DNA from: Streptomyces bungoensis
GTDB taxonomy: Bacteria > Actinomycetota > Actinomycetes > Streptomycetales > Streptomycetaceae
NCBI RefSeq assembly: GCF_001514215.1
Contig: NZ_KQ948867.1
Span: 98,380-162,379 of the forward strand
Length of the DNA: 64,000 nt
Direction: 5' to 3'
Positions 25,297-34,657 of the stretch are shown here, piece by piece (within the stretch, counting starts at the first letter, position 1; each line of letters starts with the position of its first letter). The notes under the pieces are model-generated. The model was not told the DNA's origin and did not search any database. It saw only the letters and a list, made by a program, of their open reading frames with translations. The translations under genes were made by a program, and so were the position numbers.

Positions 25297-25947
25297 TCAG
25301 CTGAACACGATCATCGACCCCTGCGCCAGGGACCGCGTCGCCGCCGCGTGCAGCCCGAGCCACACGTGCCGCTCGCGGGCGAAGGGGCTGGGGTCGTACG
25401 GCGCCGGCGCGGCCGGCTGCTCCAGCTCCGTCGGGGCGGTGGGGGGCGCCGGCGCGGCCGGGGGGTTGGCCGGGTCGATGCCGATCGTGGGGGCCACGTA
25501 CTCCAGCTCGCGCAGCAGGGCCTGCGAGGAGCCCAGCGGGCCCCCGCCCTCCAGCAGTTCGTCGGTGGACAGCGGGTGCGGGAAGTCGACCGGGACGTAC
25601 GCGCCCGCGTGGTCGTAGTGCCAGACCAGGTGCGACTGCTGGGCGGTGGACTCGAACATCTCCAGCAACTGCTCGTAGTCGCCGCCGAGTTCGTCCACCG
25701 GGGTGACCGGCAGGCCGCACACCTGGAGCAGGTAGACCCGGCGCAGGAAGTGCAGCGCGTCGTAGTCGAAGCCGGCCACCGGGGCGACCTCGCCGGACAG
25801 GCCCGGCATGTACTGGTAGACCGGCACCGGCGGCAGTCCGGCCGCGGCCAGCGCGTCGTTGTAGTGCGCGAGTTCCTCGGCGAACGGGTTGTCCGGGGTG
25901 TGGCACAACACGTCGACGAGCGGTACCAGCCACAGGTCACAGGCCAA
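25297..25947 (-). CDS. conserved hypothetical protein, Streptomyces
   Basis: A 216-residue soluble protein of unknown function. It opens with CDLWLVPLVDVLCHTPDNPF, has a helical middle (EELAHYNDALAAAGLPPVPVYQYMPGLSG), then GGDYEQLLEMFESTAQQSHLVWHYDHAGAYVPVDFP and a Pro/Ala-rich stretch (about residues 155-185). I chose the TTG at 25947, which has GGAG six to seven bases upstream; a longer reading starts at 25986 without a good site. No signal or membrane segment is seen. Confidence 0.7.
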   Translation of the reverse strand: MACDLWLVPLVDVLCHTPDNPFAEELAHYNDALAAAGLPPVPVYQYMPGLSGEVAPVAGFDYDALHFLRRVYLLQVCGLPVTPVDELGGDYEQLLEMFESTAQQSHLVWHYDHAGAYVPVDFPHPLSTDELLEGGGPLGSSQALLRELEYVAPTIGIDPANPPAAPAPPTAPTELEQPAAPAPYDPSPFARERHVWLGLHAAATRSLAQGSMIVFS

Positions 25948-26028
25948 AGAGGGCTCCTCGCATCGGCGGGCGCGCGGTTCACGCACGGCAGCGGGTGGTC
26001 AGGGAAGGGTAATCGGTCGGGCCCCGGC

Positions 26029-28860
26029 TCAGCTCCTCCCGTGCGAGCCGTGCAGGTCCCATACCCATACACCGTCGGTCCACCTGCCGTCCCGGCCGGT
26101 CAGCTTGCGCAGGGTCGTGCGCAGGGCGTCGTCGTGGGGCTGGGGGGTGAGCACCAGGGCGCCCGCCCGCCAGTGGGCGAGGTCCCGGGCGGCCCGGGCC
26201 CGCTCCCGCTCGCCGATCAGCGGGACCAGGCCGGTCCAGCCGACCTCGCGGAGCAGGCCGGAGGTGAAGCGCGGGGCGGCGCCGTAGGTGCCGGTGCGGT
26301 CCGTGCCCCGGGGGCCGTTGAAGTAGCCGCCGGGCAGCTTGAAGGCGAGGTGGGCGGCTGTCTGCCAGTGCAGCGCCTCCGCGTCGCCGGAGTCCGGCAG
26401 CGGCACGGGGACCAGGGTCTCGCCGTCGCGGACGTGCCGGCGCCAGGAGCCGTCCGCGACGAACGCCGGCACGGCCGCCCGGTCCGCGGACCGCAGCGGC
26501 GCCGGAACCAGCGGCAGCAGCGCCACGGCGACGCCGAGCAGGCCCAGGTACCGGCTGCCGGGCTGCGGGGAGGCGGCGGCGCGGTCGACGGCGAGCGCCA
26601 GCAGGATGCCGAGCGCGGGGGCGCAGATCATCGCCAGCCGGCCCTCGATGACCGACTCCAGCAGCGGCAGACGGCCGAGCAGCGCCCAGGGGCCGGGGCA
26701 GACGACTCCGGTGCCCGGCAGCGGGATCCGCGGGCCGAGGGAGAGCACGGCGGCGGCCACCGCCGTGAACGCCAGCGCCTTGACCAGGGCACTGCGCCAC
26801 AGTCGCACGACGATCGCCGCGGCGACGGCGGTCAGCGGCCAGCCGTAGAAGGCGTTCTGCTCGGTGGGGTTGAGGGAGAGCGAGCCGGCGGTCGTCCGGG
26901 GGCCGCCCGCGAGCAGCGAGCGGTCGGCGAAGGCGATCAGGGACAGGGGGCTGTTGCCCGCGTCGTCGCCGTGCGCGATGCTCCCGTAGCTCTGCGGCCC
27001 GGCGAACTGCCAGTACAGCGGGTACGCCACCAGGGGCAGGCAGACCGCCGCGGCGATCAGCAGGCCCGTCAGCAGCGGCCGCCAGGCGCCGCGGGCCACG
27101 TCCCGGCGTACGGCCCCGTACGCGGCCGCGAACAGCAGCATCCCGAGCGACGCCAGCAGCAGCGGCTCCTCGCCGAGGAAGACCTGGTAGGCGCTCATCA
27201 GGCCGAGGACGATCCCGTTCCGGACCACGCCGGCGCCCGCGGCCAGGCGCAGGGCGCGATCGACGATCAGCGGGATCATGAAGAGGACGACGAAGTTGGG
27301 GTGCGCGTTGGCGTGGCTGACCATGGGCGGCGCGAACGCCGCGAGGGACGCGCCGGTGAAGGCCGCCCAGCGCCTTCGTACGACCCGCTTCACGATCAGC
27401 CAGTACCAGGCGGCGGCGGTGGCGGCCAGGCCCAGCGTCATGCACAGGCTGAGGGAGACGGCCGGGCCCCACAGCAGGGTGACCGGCGTGAGGGGCACCG
27501 ACAGGCCCAGCATCACCGTGTTGGCCATCAGGTTCACGCCGTCGGGGAAGCCCTGGAGGTCGGTGAACAGGGGATCGCGCAGGTGGGCCACGTTGTCCGC
27601 GGTGACCGCGAAGAACCACTCCCACTGGTTCTGGTCCTGCAGGGAGTCGGTGAGGTACCGGTGGGCGGGGTCGAAGAAGCGGCCCGCGTACAGCGCCACC
27701 GACATGAGCAGGAACAGGGTGGCGGCCAGCAGGTCGGCGGGGCGCGGGACGCGGGCGGCCCGGAGCCGGGCCAGGTCGGTGAGGGCGCGGGCGTAGTCGA
27801 GGGGGCCGACCTTGGAGCCGGGCCGGTGGCTCCAGCGGACCGGGACCTCGGCGACGGGCCAGCCCGCGCGCTGGAAGTGGCGCAGCACCTCCACGTCGAT
27901 GCCCCAGCCGTCGAGCCGGGCGGCACCGAAGGCCGCGCGGGCGCGGTCGCCGTCGAACAGCTTGAACCCGCACTGGGTGTCCCGGATGCCGGGCACGGCG
28001 GTCCGCCGTATCAGCACCTTCCCGGCCCGGCCGAGCAGCTCGCGGACCCGGTGCTGGCGGCCGGCTATGTCGGCACCGGCGACGCAGCGGGAGGCGATCG
28101 CCGCACGGGCGCCCTCGGCGAGCGCCTTGTCGAGCCGGTCGAGCTCCTCGATGGGAGCGGAGAGGTCGGCGTCCGTGACCAGCACCCGGCGCCCCCGGGA
28201 GGCGGCGACGCCGAGGCGCAGGGCGTGGCCCTTGCCCCGGTGCCGGGAACTGCCGACCAGGCGCACGCGCGGATGGCCGAGTGCCGGAAGACTCCGGGTG
28301 CCGTCGGTGGACCCGTCGTCGACGACGACCACCTCCCACGGCCGGGGCTCGTTGCCGGTCAGATGGGCGGTGATGGCGTCGAGGGTGGGGCCGAGGCGGT
28401 GTTCCTCGTTGTAGGCGGGGATGACGACGGTGAGGTCCACGGGGGCGACAGGGTCGGCCGGGTCCGCGAGGGCGTCCGGGTCTCCCGGGTCCGCCGCCGG
28501 GCCTGCCGGGACCCCAGGGGCCTCCGGGGCCTCCAGGACCCCCGTCCCCAGGCCATTCGGGTCCACCGGGTTCATCTGGCCGCTCGGGTCCACCGAACCG
28601 GCCGGGTCTCGCGGGCCGAATGGTCCGGCCGGAGCTGCCGGGGCTGCCGGGTCTGCCTGGACCGGGACCCCAGGGACCTTCAGGACCGCCGGGCCATCCG
28701 GGACCGCCGGGTTCAGCGGGTCATGCGCGTCCGCCGAATCGGCCGGGTCCCGCGGATCGACCGGGTCTTCCGGGCCCGTCGGGTCGATCGGTTCGGTCGA
28801 GTCGGACGGGCGGTCCGGAACGACCGGGTCGCCCGGGTCCGCGGGGGCCGCCCCCCTCAT
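26029..28860 (-). CDS. fused GT2 glycosyltransferase and GT-C-like membrane protein
   Basis: A 943-residue protein in three parts. Residues 1-138 are a low-complexity Asp/Pro tail (DPxDPxD type). Residues about 139-365 are a polyprenyl-phosphate sugar transferase like dolichol-phosphate mannose synthase: TVVIPAYNEEHRLG, VVVDDGSTDGT, VTDADLSAPIEELDR and SRCVAGADI. From about 373 on there are at least ten membrane helices and a C-terminal extracytoplasmic part, as in GT-C sugar transferases that use the lipid-linked donor. One chain could make the donor and use it. Its start overlaps the GntR stop by four bases. Confidence 0.85.
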   Translation of the reverse strand: MRGAAPADPGDPVVPDRPSDSTEPIDPTGPEDPVDPRDPADSADAHDPLNPAVPDGPAVLKVPGVPVQADPAAPAAPAGPFGPRDPAGSVDPSGQMNPVDPNGLGTGVLEAPEAPGVPAGPAADPGDPDALADPADPVAPVDLTVVIPAYNEEHRLGPTLDAITAHLTGNEPRPWEVVVVDDGSTDGTRSLPALGHPRVRLVGSSRHRGKGHALRLGVAASRGRRVLVTDADLSAPIEELDRLDKALAEGARAAIASRCVAGADIAGRQHRVRELLGRAGKVLIRRTAVPGIRDTQCGFKLFDGDRARAAFGAARLDGWGIDVEVLRHFQRAGWPVAEVPVRWSHRPGSKVGPLDYARALTDLARLRAARVPRPADLLAATLFLLMSVALYAGRFFDPAHRYLTDSLQDQNQWEWFFAVTADNVAHLRDPLFTDLQGFPDGVNLMANTVMLGLSVPLTPVTLLWGPAVSLSLCMTLGLAATAAAWYWLIVKRVVRRRWAAFTGASLAAFAPPMVSHANAHPNFVVLFMIPLIVDRALRLAAGAGVVRNGIVLGLMSAYQVFLGEEPLLLASLGMLLFAAAYGAVRRDVARGAWRPLLTGLLIAAAVCLPLVAYPLYWQFAGPQSYGSIAHGDDAGNSPLSLIAFADRSLLAGGPRTTAGSLSLNPTEQNAFYGWPLTAVAAAIVVRLWRSALVKALAFTAVAAAVLSLGPRIPLPGTGVVCPGPWALLGRLPLLESVIEGRLAMICAPALGILLALAVDRAAASPQPGSRYLGLLGVAVALLPLVPAPLRSADRAAVPAFVADGSWRRHVRDGETLVPVPLPDSGDAEALHWQTAAHLAFKLPGGYFNGPRGTDRTGTYGAAPRFTSGLLREVGWTGLVPLIGERERARAARDLAHWRAGALVLTPQPHDDALRTTLRKLTGRDGRWTDGVWVWDLHGSHGRS

Positions 28861-29549
28861 TCCGCCGCCACGCGTTCCAGCAGGGACAGGGAGTGGGCGT
28901 TCGCGGCGGCGACGATCGCCTGGGCCGAGGCGGTCTCGCGGTGGGCCAGGGCGTCGACCAGGTCGGTGTGGCGGGCCCACAGGCAGCCCCGGACGTCGGG
29001 CAGCCGGCGCAGGTGCTGGACCGCGCACACCCAGGACCGCACGCGCAGCCGGTCCAGGAAGTCGGCGAGGTAGGGATTGCCGAACAGGCCGCTCAGCTCG
29101 CGCCAGAATCGCAGGTCGTAGCCGATGAGCACGGTCAGGTCGCCGGACGCAGCCGCCCGCTGGGCCTCCTCGCCGCGCCGGCGCACCGCGGCGAGGGACG
29201 CCGCCGTGCGCGGGCCGCCCAGGTCGGCGAAGACCGGATGGCCCGCGGTGAGCGCCTGGAACATGCCGTCGGTGACCAGGCTGCGGGCCTCGATCATGTC
29301 CCGGTAGTCGGCGAGGGAGTACTCGGGGACGCGGAAGCCCCGGTGCTGGTCGGCCTCGAGGATGCCCTGCGCGGACAGGTCGACGAGCGCCTCGCGGACC
29401 GGGGTCGCCGAGACGCCGTACTGCTCGGCGATCTCCTTCACGGTGAACGCCCGGCCCGGCCGCAACCGCCCCGCCAGCACCTCGTCGCGCAGCGCGTCCG
29501 CGATCTGCTGGCGCAGGGTGCTGCGCGTCACGGCGCCATTGCCCGGCAT
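28857..29549 (-). CDS. GntR family regulator (FadR/FCD type)
   Basis: A 230-residue regulator. The winged helix at about residues 8-75 reads TLRQQIADALRDEVLAGRLRPG, then VKEIAEQYGVSATPVREAL and the wing LEADQHRGFRVPE. The all-helical FCD ligand domain follows, with the metal-binding-type pattern near YDLRFWRELSGLFGNPYL and VDALAHRE. GAGGAG lies upstream of the ATG. It sits between an aminotransferase gene and the glycosyltransferase gene on the same strand, so it may control the aminotransferase. Ligand probably a small organic acid. Confidence 0.92.
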   Translation of the reverse strand: MPGNGAVTRSTLRQQIADALRDEVLAGRLRPGRAFTVKEIAEQYGVSATPVREALVDLSAQGILEADQHRGFRVPEYSLADYRDMIEARSLVTDGMFQALTAGHPVFADLGGPRTAASLAAVRRRGEEAQRAAASGDLTVLIGYDLRFWRELSGLFGNPYLADFLDRLRVRSWVCAVQHLRRLPDVRGCLWARHTDLVDALAHRETASAQAIVAAANAHSLSLLERVAAE

Positions 29550-29575
29550 CGTCGGGGCCTCTCCTCACGCGTTCG

Positions 29576-29621
29576 GGTGACGTACTCGCACGTACTCGCC
29601 ATCTCTTACGAGCACGTCACC
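29576..29621. promoter_or_regulatory. 13-bp inverted repeat upstream of the GntR gene, probable operator
   Basis: GGTGACGTACTCG (29576-29588) and CGAGCACGTCACC (29609-29621) are inverted copies with one mismatch, separated by 20 bases that contain a further CGTACTCG. ACGCGTTCG flanks the element on both sides. The site is 27 bases before the GntR start. Confidence 0.55.
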
Positions 29622-29660
29622 TTACGCGTTCGAATTACCCCGGCGGCAGGTGCCGCTCGG

Positions 29661-31016
29661 CTACACGGTGTAGGTGTCGGCCACACCCAGCGCGGTGTCC
29701 AGGGCGGCCAGGCCCTCCTTCAGCTCGGCCTCCGTCACGTTGCACGGCGGCACGACATGGGTGCGGTTCATGTTCACGAACGGCCACACGCCGTGCTGCT
29801 TCGCGGCGGCCGCGAACGCGGTCATGGGGGCGTTCGCCTCGCCGGCCGCGTTGTACGGCACCAGCGGCTCCCGGGTCTCCCGGTTCCGGACCAGCTCCAG
29901 CGCCCAGAACATGCCGACGCCGCGCACCTCGCCCACGCTCGGGTGCCGCTCCGCCAGCTCGGCGAGGGCCGGGCCGAGGACCGTCTCGCCGAGCCGCTTG
30001 GCGTTCTCGACCACGCCCTCCTCCGCCATCGCGTTGATCGTGGCGACGGCGGCCGCGCAGGCCAGCGGGTGCCCGGAGTAGGTGAGGCCGCCGGGGTAGG
30101 GCCGCTTGCCGAAGGTCTCGGCGATCTCCGCGGAGATGGCGACACCGCCGAGCGGGACGTAACCCGAGTTCACGCCCTTGGCGAAGGTCATCAGGTCCGG
30201 TACGACACCGGACAGGTCGGCCGCGAACCACTCGCCGGTGCGGCCGAACCCGGCCATGACCTCGTCCAGGACGAACACGATGCCGTACTTGTCGCACAGC
30301 TCGCGGACCCCGGCCAGGTAGCCGGGCGGCGGGACCATGATCCCGGCGGTGCCGGGGATGGTCTCCAGGATGATCGCCGCGACGGTGCCCGGACCCTCGA
30401 AGGCGATCGTCGTCTCCAGGTGCTCCAGCGCCCGCGCCGTCTCCTGCTCCTCGGTCTCGGCGTAGAAGCGGGAGCGGTAGAGGAACGGCGCCCAGAAGTG
30501 GACGACACCGGCGGTGGCGCTGTCGGAGGCCCAGCGGCGCGGGTCGCCGGTGATGTTCACGGCCTGCTGGGTGCCGCCGTGGTACGAGCGGTACGCCGAG
30601 AGCACCTTCGGGCGGCCCGTGTGCAGCCGGGCCATGCGCACCGCGTGCTCGACGGCGTCCGCGCCGCCGTTGGTGAAGAAGATCTTGTCCAGGTCGCCCG
30701 GCGTCCGCTCGGCGATCAGCCGGGCCGCCTCCGAGCGCGCCTCGACGGCGAACGCGGGCGCGAACGTCGTCATCCTCGCGGCCTGCTCCTGGATCGCGGC
30801 GACGACCTTGGGGTGCTGGTAGCCGATGTTGGTGTAGACGAGCCCGCTGGTGAAGTCCAGGTAGCGCTTGCCGTCGTAGTCCCAGAAGTACGAACCCTCG
30901 GCGCCGGCGACGGCGAGCGGGTCGATGAGGTCCTGGGCGGACCAGGAGTGGAAGACGTGCGCACGGTCCGCGGCCTTCACCGCGGCGCCGGCTTCGGGAT
31001 GGGGCTGAGGGGTCAT
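29661..31016 (-). CDS. class III PLP aminotransferase
   Basis: A 451-residue fold-type I aminotransferase of the omega-amino acid/taurine:pyruvate kind. Conserved segments are DYDGKRYLDFTSG, IFFTNGGADAVEHAVRMAR, YRSYHGGT, IILETIPGTAG, LDEVMAGFGRTG and the PLP lysine in FAKGVNSGYVPLGG (Lys about 280). Donor could be an omega-amino acid, taurine or a similar amine; sequence alone does not settle it. TACGCT is seven bases before the ATG with no ribosome site, suggesting a leaderless mRNA. It is upstream of the GntR gene on the same strand. Confidence 0.9.
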   Translation of the reverse strand: MTPQPHPEAGAAVKAADRAHVFHSWSAQDLIDPLAVAGAEGSYFWDYDGKRYLDFTSGLVYTNIGYQHPKVVAAIQEQAARMTTFAPAFAVEARSEAARLIAERTPGDLDKIFFTNGGADAVEHAVRMARLHTGRPKVLSAYRSYHGGTQQAVNITGDPRRWASDSATAGVVHFWAPFLYRSRFYAETEEQETARALEHLETTIAFEGPGTVAAIILETIPGTAGIMVPPPGYLAGVRELCDKYGIVFVLDEVMAGFGRTGEWFAADLSGVVPDLMTFAKGVNSGYVPLGGVAISAEIAETFGKRPYPGGLTYSGHPLACAAAVATINAMAEEGVVENAKRLGETVLGPALAELAERHPSVGEVRGVGMFWALELVRNRETREPLVPYNAAGEANAPMTAFAAAAKQHGVWPFVNMNRTHVVPPCNVTEAELKEGLAALDTALGVADTYTV

Positions 31017-31293
31017 GCGGGCGAGCGTAGGCGGACGCGGCCCCGGCGCGACATCGGCGTCCTGTTCCGTGGGCGGGGGGAAATCGCGACAGGTTGTCGA
31101 AGGGGAGCGGCTCCGCGGGGACTGGGCGCCGCGCGCGAGGGCGCGAATGGCGCGACCGCGTGCCCCGTGCGCGCCGGGCGCGAGCCGCGGAACCGCCCTG
31201 TTACGGAACCGTAGACGCGGGCCCGCGCGGCGCCGCCCGCGACCGCACTATCCTCGGTCCGTTGCAGACCTATGGGGGGAAGGCGGCGCGGGG

Positions 31294-33360
31294 ATGGAGA
31301 AGCTGGGACCGGGGGATCCGCCCCGGATCGGGGCCTACCGGCTGCTGGCGCGGCTCGGCGCGGGCGGCATGGGGCACGTCTATCTGGCCCGGTCGGACCG
31401 GGGCCGCACCGTCGCCGTGAAGCTGGTCCGGGAGGAACTGGCCGCGCAGGAGGAGTTCCGGGCGCGGTTCCGGCAGGAGGTGCAGGCCGCGCAGCGGGTC
31501 GGCGGGTACTGGACCGCGCCCGTCCTCGACGCGGACACCGAGGCCGCGGTGCCCTGGGTCGCCACCGGGTACGTCGCCGGGCCCAGCCTCCAGCAGGTCG
31601 TCGGCCACGACCACGGGGCGCTGCCCGAGCGGTCGGTACGGATCCTCGCGGCGGGCCTCGCGCACGCGCTGCGGGACATCCACGCGGCGGGGATCGTGCA
31701 CCGCGACCTGAAGCCGTCGAACGTGCTGGTGACCATCGACGGGCCGCGGGTGATCGACTTCGGGATCGCGCGGGCGATGGAGACGCTGGCGGGGGACGGG
31801 CTGACCCGGACCGGGTCGCTGGTGGGGTCGCCCGGGTTCATGGCGCCGGAGCAGGTGCGGGGGGACCGGATCACCCCGGCGTGCGACGTCTTCTGCCTGG
31901 GGTCCGTGCTGGCCTACGCGGCGACCGGGGTGCTGCCGTTCGGGGGTGCCAACAGCGGGGTGCACGCGCTGATGTTCCGGATCGCCCAGGAGGAGCCGGA
32001 CCTGGCCGGGGTGCCGGAGGGCATCGCGGACCTGGTGCGGGACTGCCTGAAGAAGGACCCCGCCGCGCGGCCCTCGCTGAACCGGATCCTGGAGCTGACG
32101 GGCGCGGAGGACACGGTCGCCGGGGGACGTTCCCGGGACCCCTGGCTGCCGGGCGCGCTGGTGGCTCAGCTGGGGCGGCACGCGGTGCAGCTGCTGGAGG
32201 TCGAGAACCCGTCGGAGGGGGCCGCGGATCCGGGGCCGGACACGACGCCGGGCGCGGGTGGCACGGGACCCGGCGGGGCGGCCGAACCGCCGGCCGCTGC
32301 GGGTGCCGCGGGGACCGAGGAGGCGGGGCCGGTGCCGGCGCCCGCCTGGGTCCAGCCGCAGCGGGGCGGGGCGACGCCTCCGCCCTCCTCACCCCCGCCC
32401 GCTTCGTTCTCGCCGGAGCACGCGGCGGTGGCCGACGGGGGTGCGGTGCCGCCTCCGCCGGGCGGGGCCGCGGGCCCCGGCGCGAGCGGGCCGGCCGTCA
32501 ACCACGCCCCCACCATGGTCTCCGGGCAGACCCCGCCGCCCGGGATGCCGCCGGCGGCTCCCGGATTCGGGGCGCCCGGCGCGTACGGGACCGGCGGTGC
32601 CTACGGGCCGCCCGGCGGGTACGGCTACCCGCAGCAGGCCCAGCAGCACCCGCAGCCCCATCCCCACTCCGCGCCGTACGGCTACCCGCAGCAGTCGTAC
32701 CCCCCGTACGGCGGCGGCCTCGGCGCCACCCCGCCCTACGGGCCACCGGTCGGGACGGCGCAGGAGCCGGAGCGGGGGAACCGGCGGTCCACCGTGCTGC
32801 TCGTCGTGATCGCGCTGGTGGTGGCGCTGGGCGCGGGCGGGTCGGTGTACGCGCTGATGAGGAGCGGCGGCACGGACGACAAGGGCGACCGTACGGTCAG
32901 CCCGGCGCCGACCGCGTCCAGCGCCCCGGCGTCCCGGGAGTCCGCCTCGCCCACACCCTCGGCGTCGCCCTCGGGGTCCCCCTCGGCGTCCCCGTCCTCC
33001 GACGGCGCGATCCCGGACGCCTACCTGGGCACCTGGGAGACGTCCATCGAGAACGCCAACGGCTCCAACAGCCGTGAACTGACCATCAGCCAGGGCAAGG
33101 TCGGCGACACGGTCCTCACGCTCGTCGCCGACGGCCCCACCGACGGCGGCGGCACCTACCACTGCGTGTTCGAGGCCGAGCTCGCCGAACAGCCCAGTGC
33201 CGACGGGCCGTTGGAGATCGGCCCGTCGAAGGTGACGAGCGGCGACCCGATGTCGTCGTGCTCGCGCGGCGAGGCCAGCGAGGTCACACTGCTGCCGGAC
33301 GGGCGCCTGCGGCGCGCGAAGACCACGGGCGGCGAGAGCCTGACGTACACCAAGCAGTGA
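31294..33360 (+). CDS. transmembrane Ser/Thr protein kinase (PknB/Hanks type)
   Basis: A 688-residue receptor-like kinase. The kinase domain (about residues 10-275) has GAGGMGHVYLA, VAVKLV, HRDLKPSN, DFGIAR and GSPGFMAPEQ. A Pro/Gly/Gln-rich linker follows (about 300-490), one membrane helix at about 499-521 (VLLVVIALVVALGAGGSVYAL), a Ser/Pro hinge, and an extracytoplasmic beta-rich domain of about 120 residues beginning DAYLGTWE. That domain has two Cys that could form a disulphide. No PASTA repeats, so the ligand is unclear. I chose the ATG at 31294 since homology starts there. Confidence 0.92.
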   Translation: MEKLGPGDPPRIGAYRLLARLGAGGMGHVYLARSDRGRTVAVKLVREELAAQEEFRARFRQEVQAAQRVGGYWTAPVLDADTEAAVPWVATGYVAGPSLQQVVGHDHGALPERSVRILAAGLAHALRDIHAAGIVHRDLKPSNVLVTIDGPRVIDFGIARAMETLAGDGLTRTGSLVGSPGFMAPEQVRGDRITPACDVFCLGSVLAYAATGVLPFGGANSGVHALMFRIAQEEPDLAGVPEGIADLVRDCLKKDPAARPSLNRILELTGAEDTVAGGRSRDPWLPGALVAQLGRHAVQLLEVENPSEGAADPGPDTTPGAGGTGPGGAAEPPAAAGAAGTEEAGPVPAPAWVQPQRGGATPPPSSPPPASFSPEHAAVADGGAVPPPPGGAAGPGASGPAVNHAPTMVSGQTPPPGMPPAAPGFGAPGAYGTGGAYGPPGGYGYPQQAQQHPQPHPHSAPYGYPQQSYPPYGGGLGATPPYGPPVGTAQEPERGNRRSTVLLVVIALVVALGAGGSVYALMRSGGTDDKGDRTVSPAPTASSAPASRESASPTPSASPSGSPSASPSSDGAIPDAYLGTWETSIENANGSNSRELTISQGKVGDTVLTLVADGPTDGGGTYHCVFEAELAEQPSADGPLEIGPSKVTSGDPMSSCSRGEASEVTLLPDGRLRRAKTTGGESLTYTKQ

Positions 33361-33366
33361 CCCTCC

Positions 33367-33550
33367 AGGGACGCGGAGAACCGCGCGACCGGCCACGACG
33401 GCGCGCCACCCGGCTGGTCTGCCGCGGCCCGCGAAGGGACGCGGGGAACTGCGCGACCGGCCAAGACGGCGCGGCACCCGGCTGGTCTGCCGCGGCCCGC
33501 GAAGGGGCGCGGGGAACCGCGCGACCGGCCACGACGGCGCAGCACCCGAA
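33367..33550. repeat. 68-bp tandem repeat, 2.7 copies
   Basis: Units begin with AGGG(A/G)CGCGG(G/A)GAAC at 33367, 33435 and 33503 and include GCGCGACCGGCC and CCCGGCTGGTCTGCCGCGG. The core is the same as at the window start (1-140). The 300-base stretch between the kinase gene and the SLATT-type gene holds this block and, at 33575-33620, a short GGCATC/GGCACC simple repeat. No gene is seen. Confidence 0.85.
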
Positions 33551-33660
33551 CGACGGCCCGGCCCGGCCCGCCACGCCACGGCATCGGCATCGGCACCGAA
33601 CACCATCGGCACCGAACACACGGACGACGACACATCACGGCACCGCTCCCCGCGGAGCGC

Positions 33661-34410
33661 TCAGCGCGGCTCCGGCGGCCGCTGGCGCGGCATGTTCGGG
33701 CGGGTGCCGCCCGCCGGGGGCAGCGGGAACCTGCCGACGGAGCCGGCCGGGTCCGGGCGGGAGCCGGAGGCCACCGTGGCCTGGATGCCCATCGGTGCCG
33801 GACCCGTGCGGAACTCCACCATCCAGTCCGCCGTCTCCGTGCGGACCAGCTCCAGCACGTCCTCCGAGAACCGCCGCAGCACCCCCAGGCACCGCTCGGT
33901 GGCCTCCGCGGCCGTGCCCTCCGTCGGCCCCAGGACCTCCCGCACGCACTCCGAGGCCCAGTCGAACTGCAGCACCTGCAGCCGCCGCTGCACGGCCTGG
34001 GCGGTGGCCACGTCCCTTATCCAGCCGGAGGTGACCCCGAAGAACCGGTCGATCCCGACGCACGCCACCGCGAGCAGCAGCGCCAGGTACCCCCAGGGCG
34101 CGACCCCGCCGACGACCCCGGTCAGGTCCAGCAGCGGCAGCGCGGCCCCGGACACCGCACCCGCCGCCGCCCCGGCCCGCAGCGCCCGGGCTCCCCGCCG
34201 CTTCCACACCCGGTCCCCGAGGTACCAGGCCGCCGTGCTCAGGGCTCCCCGCTCCACCCACCGGTACAGCTCGTCCAGCCGCTCGGCGGGCTCACCCCAG
34301 TCGCCGAGCGGGAACGTCCGCGCGGTCAGGTCGCCCGGCCGGAGTCCGGCCGCGCCCTCGCCCCACCCGTCCTGAGGCGGACCCTCGGGCTGCATCTCCG
34401 GCTGACCCAC
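33661..34410 (-). CDS. SLATT/DUF4231-like two-helix membrane protein
   Basis: A 249-residue protein. After a short acidic N terminus comes LDELYRWVERGALSTAAWYLGDRVWKRR, two adjacent membrane helices (about residues 85-105 and 110-130: GAAAGAVSGAALPLLDLTG and WGYLALLLAVACVGIDR), then a helical region and a Pro/Arg-rich C terminus. The layout matches SLATT proteins, which elsewhere act as membrane effectors in nucleotide-signalled defence; here it is beside housekeeping genes. Start GTG at 34410 has GGGAG seven bases upstream. Confidence 0.72.
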   Translation of the reverse strand: MGQPEMQPEGPPQDGWGEGAAGLRPGDLTARTFPLGDWGEPAERLDELYRWVERGALSTAAWYLGDRVWKRRGARALRAGAAAGAVSGAALPLLDLTGVVGGVAPWGYLALLLAVACVGIDRFFGVTSGWIRDVATAQAVQRRLQVLQFDWASECVREVLGPTEGTAAEATERCLGVLRRFSEDVLELVRTETADWMVEFRTGPAPMGIQATVASGSRPDPAGSVGRFPLPPAGGTRPNMPRQRPPEPR

Positions 34411-34657
34411 CCGGCACTCCCTACTGAACGACGGCTGTACCCCGACGATCACAGTGCGTGACACCGCACGTCGAGGCGCGGCCCCCTTCCTACCGCCCAA
34501 TGGGTGGCCCGGTCGCGACTTTCCCGGCTTTTCCGCCCGGACGGGCGCCTTGGTCAGGTATAGGGCGCCCACACAACTCACTCGAAAGAGTGGCGGGGCG
34601 ATGGCCGCCTGGACCACGTAGGCTCGTGCCAAGGAGAAGGACGTTAAGGAGCTGATC

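Noticed and set aside
28620..31214. Long plus-strand frame opposite the aminotransferase, including collagen-like Gly-Pro-Pro stretches
   Set aside because: The collagen look arises because the complement of Asp/Pro repeats in the glycosyltransferase reads as Gly-x-Pro. The real genes are on the minus strand.
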